Shown here piece by piece: positions 62,417 to 64,000 of a stretch of DNA of 64,000 nt (positions are counted from its first letter, which is position 1; each line of letters opens with the position of its first letter). Below the pieces are notes generated by a model. The model was not told the origin of the DNA and made no database searches. It saw nothing but the letters and a program-made list of their open reading frames with translations. The stretch is taken from the NCBI RefSeq assembly GCF_029395495.1, contig NZ_CP113918.1, positions 124,001 to 188,000 of the forward strand, read 5' to 3'. This DNA comes from Bifidobacterium sp. ESL0769. Its GTDB lineage: Bacteria; Actinomycetota; Actinomycetes; Actinomycetales; Bifidobacteriaceae. The position numbers were made by a program, and so were the translations under genes.

Positions 62417-64000
62417 ACATTCAATGACAAATCGACAGATGTTCTTCCGTATGCTGTTCAGTGCGGTCTTCCGTCGGCGCTCGCGGGCGATGATGGCCGT
62501 GGTCGCCTCGTTGGTAGGCGCGGCAACGCTGTTCTGCCTGGCCGCCATCTGCGTGGCGGTGCCGCAGCAGATGAACGAGGAGATGCGGGCTTATGGCGCC
62601 AATCTCATTGTCGCTCCGACGCAGCGGACTGTCGGTGGGAAAGCCGTTGACAGTTCCAAAACCACGAATGTTGCGGATTCCGGGTTTGACCAGAAAACCG
62701 TCGCAGCGCTGAACTCGACCGTCAAAAATGTCGGTTCCGAGCGTTCTGCCGCCTATCGGTACGAGAACACGCGCATCAATTCGCTGCCGTTCGTTGTGGC
62801 GGGTATCGATCCGCACGATGTGAAAGCGCTGAATCATCACTGGAGCGTCGAGGGCAAGTGGCCGTCGAGCGGCGGGGTGATGCTTGGACGCGACGCGGCG
62901 ACGAAGCTCGACGCCAAAATCGGCTCGGTTATCACCATCAAATACAGCCCCGGTAAAAGCGTGGCAGCGGCGACTGACGGGACTGGTGCTTCCAGCAGCT
63001 CCGGTGCGGGAAGTGAAAGCTCAGGTTCGAGCGGCTCTGGGAATGGCGGTACCAGTAGTGGAAGCAACACTAGTGGTTCGGGTTCTAGCTCTTCGAGCTC
63101 AACTGAGGGCAATTCTTCGGGTCATGACATGTCGAATATGAAAGGCATGAAGATGTCCGATTCGTCGCATGCCGATAATATTCAGCAAGGCATGGCTGAC
63201 GCGACGGTGAAGGATAAGCTTGGCAAGGCGTTGGACGGTATCTCGTCGGAGGCCAAAACGCCGGATATGCCTGATATGGATATGTCTCATATGGGCACTC
63301 ACGGTATGGGGGATATGCCAGGCATGAAGATGTCTGCTTCTGACCCCGGTTCCGTCAATCTTGCGGAATGGAAATCGCTGGAAACTACTAGTTCCGAACA
63401 GGCGCGGAATTACTCCGTTGCCGTTGAGTCAGCAGGATACGGCTTGACAGGAACGACTGGGGGGAACGCGGACACTCATTCCGGTTCCGTTCAGCTGGCC
63501 GAGTGGAAGCCTACCGCTCCCAACGCGGGCGGGATGGAATTCCGAGTGGACGGCATCGTCGATACCGGCGGCAGCGAGGACGATATGGTTTACGCCAACA
63601 ACCTCGACGTCGACAAACTTACCGGTTTCGAACGCGGTGCGGATGTTGTTGAATTCTCCGTCGACGCATCCGATGCGGGTCTGAACAGTCTCGTCAGCAG
63701 CGTCAACAAGAAGGCCTCGCTGAACGCCAAGGCGCAGAAGGTCACGAAAATTACCTCGTCCAACGTTCGCATCATCACGATGCTGCAAACGCTCTTCTGG
63801 ATCGTCACGGTTGTTGTGCTCGTGCTGACGCTCGTCGGCGTGGGAACTACGATTTCGTCCATCGTCTCCCAGCGTCGCAATGAAATCGGCTTGCGCAAGG
63901 CGCTTGGTGCCTCTTCACGAAACATCGCTGTGGAATTCACCGTTGAAGCGGCACTTTATGGGCTGATTGGTGGATTGCTCGGTACGGCTATCGGCTATGT
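62406..64000 (+). CDS. FtsX/MacB-type ABC permease 2 of the iron-uptake cluster (3' partial)
   Basis: 531 codons are visible; the frame is open to the window end. The start ATG 62406 has GGAGG five bases upstream and overlaps the previous gene; ATG 62424 is an alternative. An N-terminal helix (MMAVVASLVGAATLFCLAAI) is followed by an outer domain with a Gly/Ser-rich linker (residues ~200-235), then two Met/His-rich stretches: GHDMSNMKGMKMS near 238 and MPDMDMSHMGTHGMGDMPGM near 290. The membrane part begins near 465 (IVTTVVLVLTLVG-like helix) with QRRNEIGLRKALGAS, the usual FtsX coupling loop. Missing part: the last two helices. Confidence 0.85.
   Translation, partial: MEGKHSMTNRQMFFRMLFSAVFRRRSRAMMAVVASLVGAATLFCLAAICVAVPQQMNEEMRAYGANLIVAPTQRTVGGKAVDSSKTTNVADSGFDQKTVAALNSTVKNVGSERSAAYRYENTRINSLPFVVAGIDPHDVKALNHHWSVEGKWPSSGGVMLGRDAATKLDAKIGSVITIKYSPGKSVAAATDGTGASSSSGAGSESSGSSGSGNGGTSSGSNTSGSGSSSSSSTEGNSSGHDMSNMKGMKMSDSSHADNIQQGMADATVKDKLGKALDGISSEAKTPDMPDMDMSHMGTHGMGDMPGMKMSASDPGSVNLAEWKSLETTSSEQARNYSVAVESAGYGLTGTTGGNADTHSGSVQLAEWKPTAPNAGGMEFRVDGIVDTGGSEDDMVYANNLDVDKLTGFERGADVVEFSVDASDAGLNSLVSSVNKKASLNAKAQKVTKITSSNVRIITMLQTLFWIVTVVVLVLTLVGVGTTISSIVSQRRNEIGLRKALGASSRNIAVEFTVEAALYGLIGGLLGTAIGY

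Overview
The window is a stretch of a Bifidobacterium chromosome. Evidence: two complete 16S-23S-5S rRNA operons of bifidobacterial type (no tRNA in the spacers, actinobacterial boxA-like leader GTTTGAGAACTCAA), a fused OtsA-OtsB protein, LAxTG-anchored FIVAR surface proteins, a DUF4032 protein, and moderate-to-high GC genes separated by AT-rich promoters. The variable regions of the 16S genes differ from my recollection of human species such as B. longum; I do not assign a species.

Layout. 1-4.7 kb: end of an ATP-binding/winged-helix protein, a sortase-anchored surface protein (LANTG), and a minus-strand ATPase plus RloB/TOPRIM-like pair that looks like a two-gene defence module. 4.9-9.3 kb: a LytTR response regulator and GHKL histidine kinase, separated by a 51-bp-period repeat tract, followed by a second surface protein (LATTG) whose promoter carries two CCGTTTA half-sites exactly 21 bp apart, the spacing expected for LytTR regulators. 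9.6-11.1 kb: an AbgB-like M20 amidohydrolase behind a 14-bp tandem repeat tract. 11.2-21.2 kb: three paralogous small HTH proteins around an ABC exporter whose permease carries a 1,350-residue N-terminal extension of Lys/Pro hexapeptides and Gln-rich sequence. 21.9-41.1 kb: mostly housekeeping and metabolic genes: MsiK-type sugar ATPase, DUF4032 protein, rlmB, dcd, a membrane-anchored protein, an esterase, a CPA1 antiporter, tadA, a TSUP exporter, asnB, otsAB fusion, threonine dehydratase, a PPOX-fold protein and a sirtuin. 41.4-54.4 kb: two tandem rRNA operons (5.77-kb direct repeat) enclosing a YefM-YoeB toxin-antitoxin pair. 54.5-64 kb: an HSL-type esterase, then an iron-uptake cluster: FTR1 permease, a 43-codon coupled small ORF, P19 lipoprotein, a DUF2318 membrane protein and two FtsX-type permeases, the second cut by the window end. 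Gene order matches the p19 iron cluster known from Campylobacter.

Most unusual observations: (1) two 91-bp hairpins between p19 and the DUF2318 gene, in opposite orientation, each made of a 49-bp conserved cap (43/49 identical) flanked by 21-bp complementary arms unrelated between the two copies; (2) the giant low-complexity N-terminus of the ABC permease; (3) a shared TCAAACG-type motif about 50-60 bp upstream of all three HTH genes; (4) locus-specific tandem hairpin repeats in several intergenic regions; (5) a candidate small RNA with a pyrimidine-rich centre at 27312-27424.

All assignments rest on reading motifs by eye; no database search or folding program was run. No tRNA gene, CRISPR array or prophage was seen.
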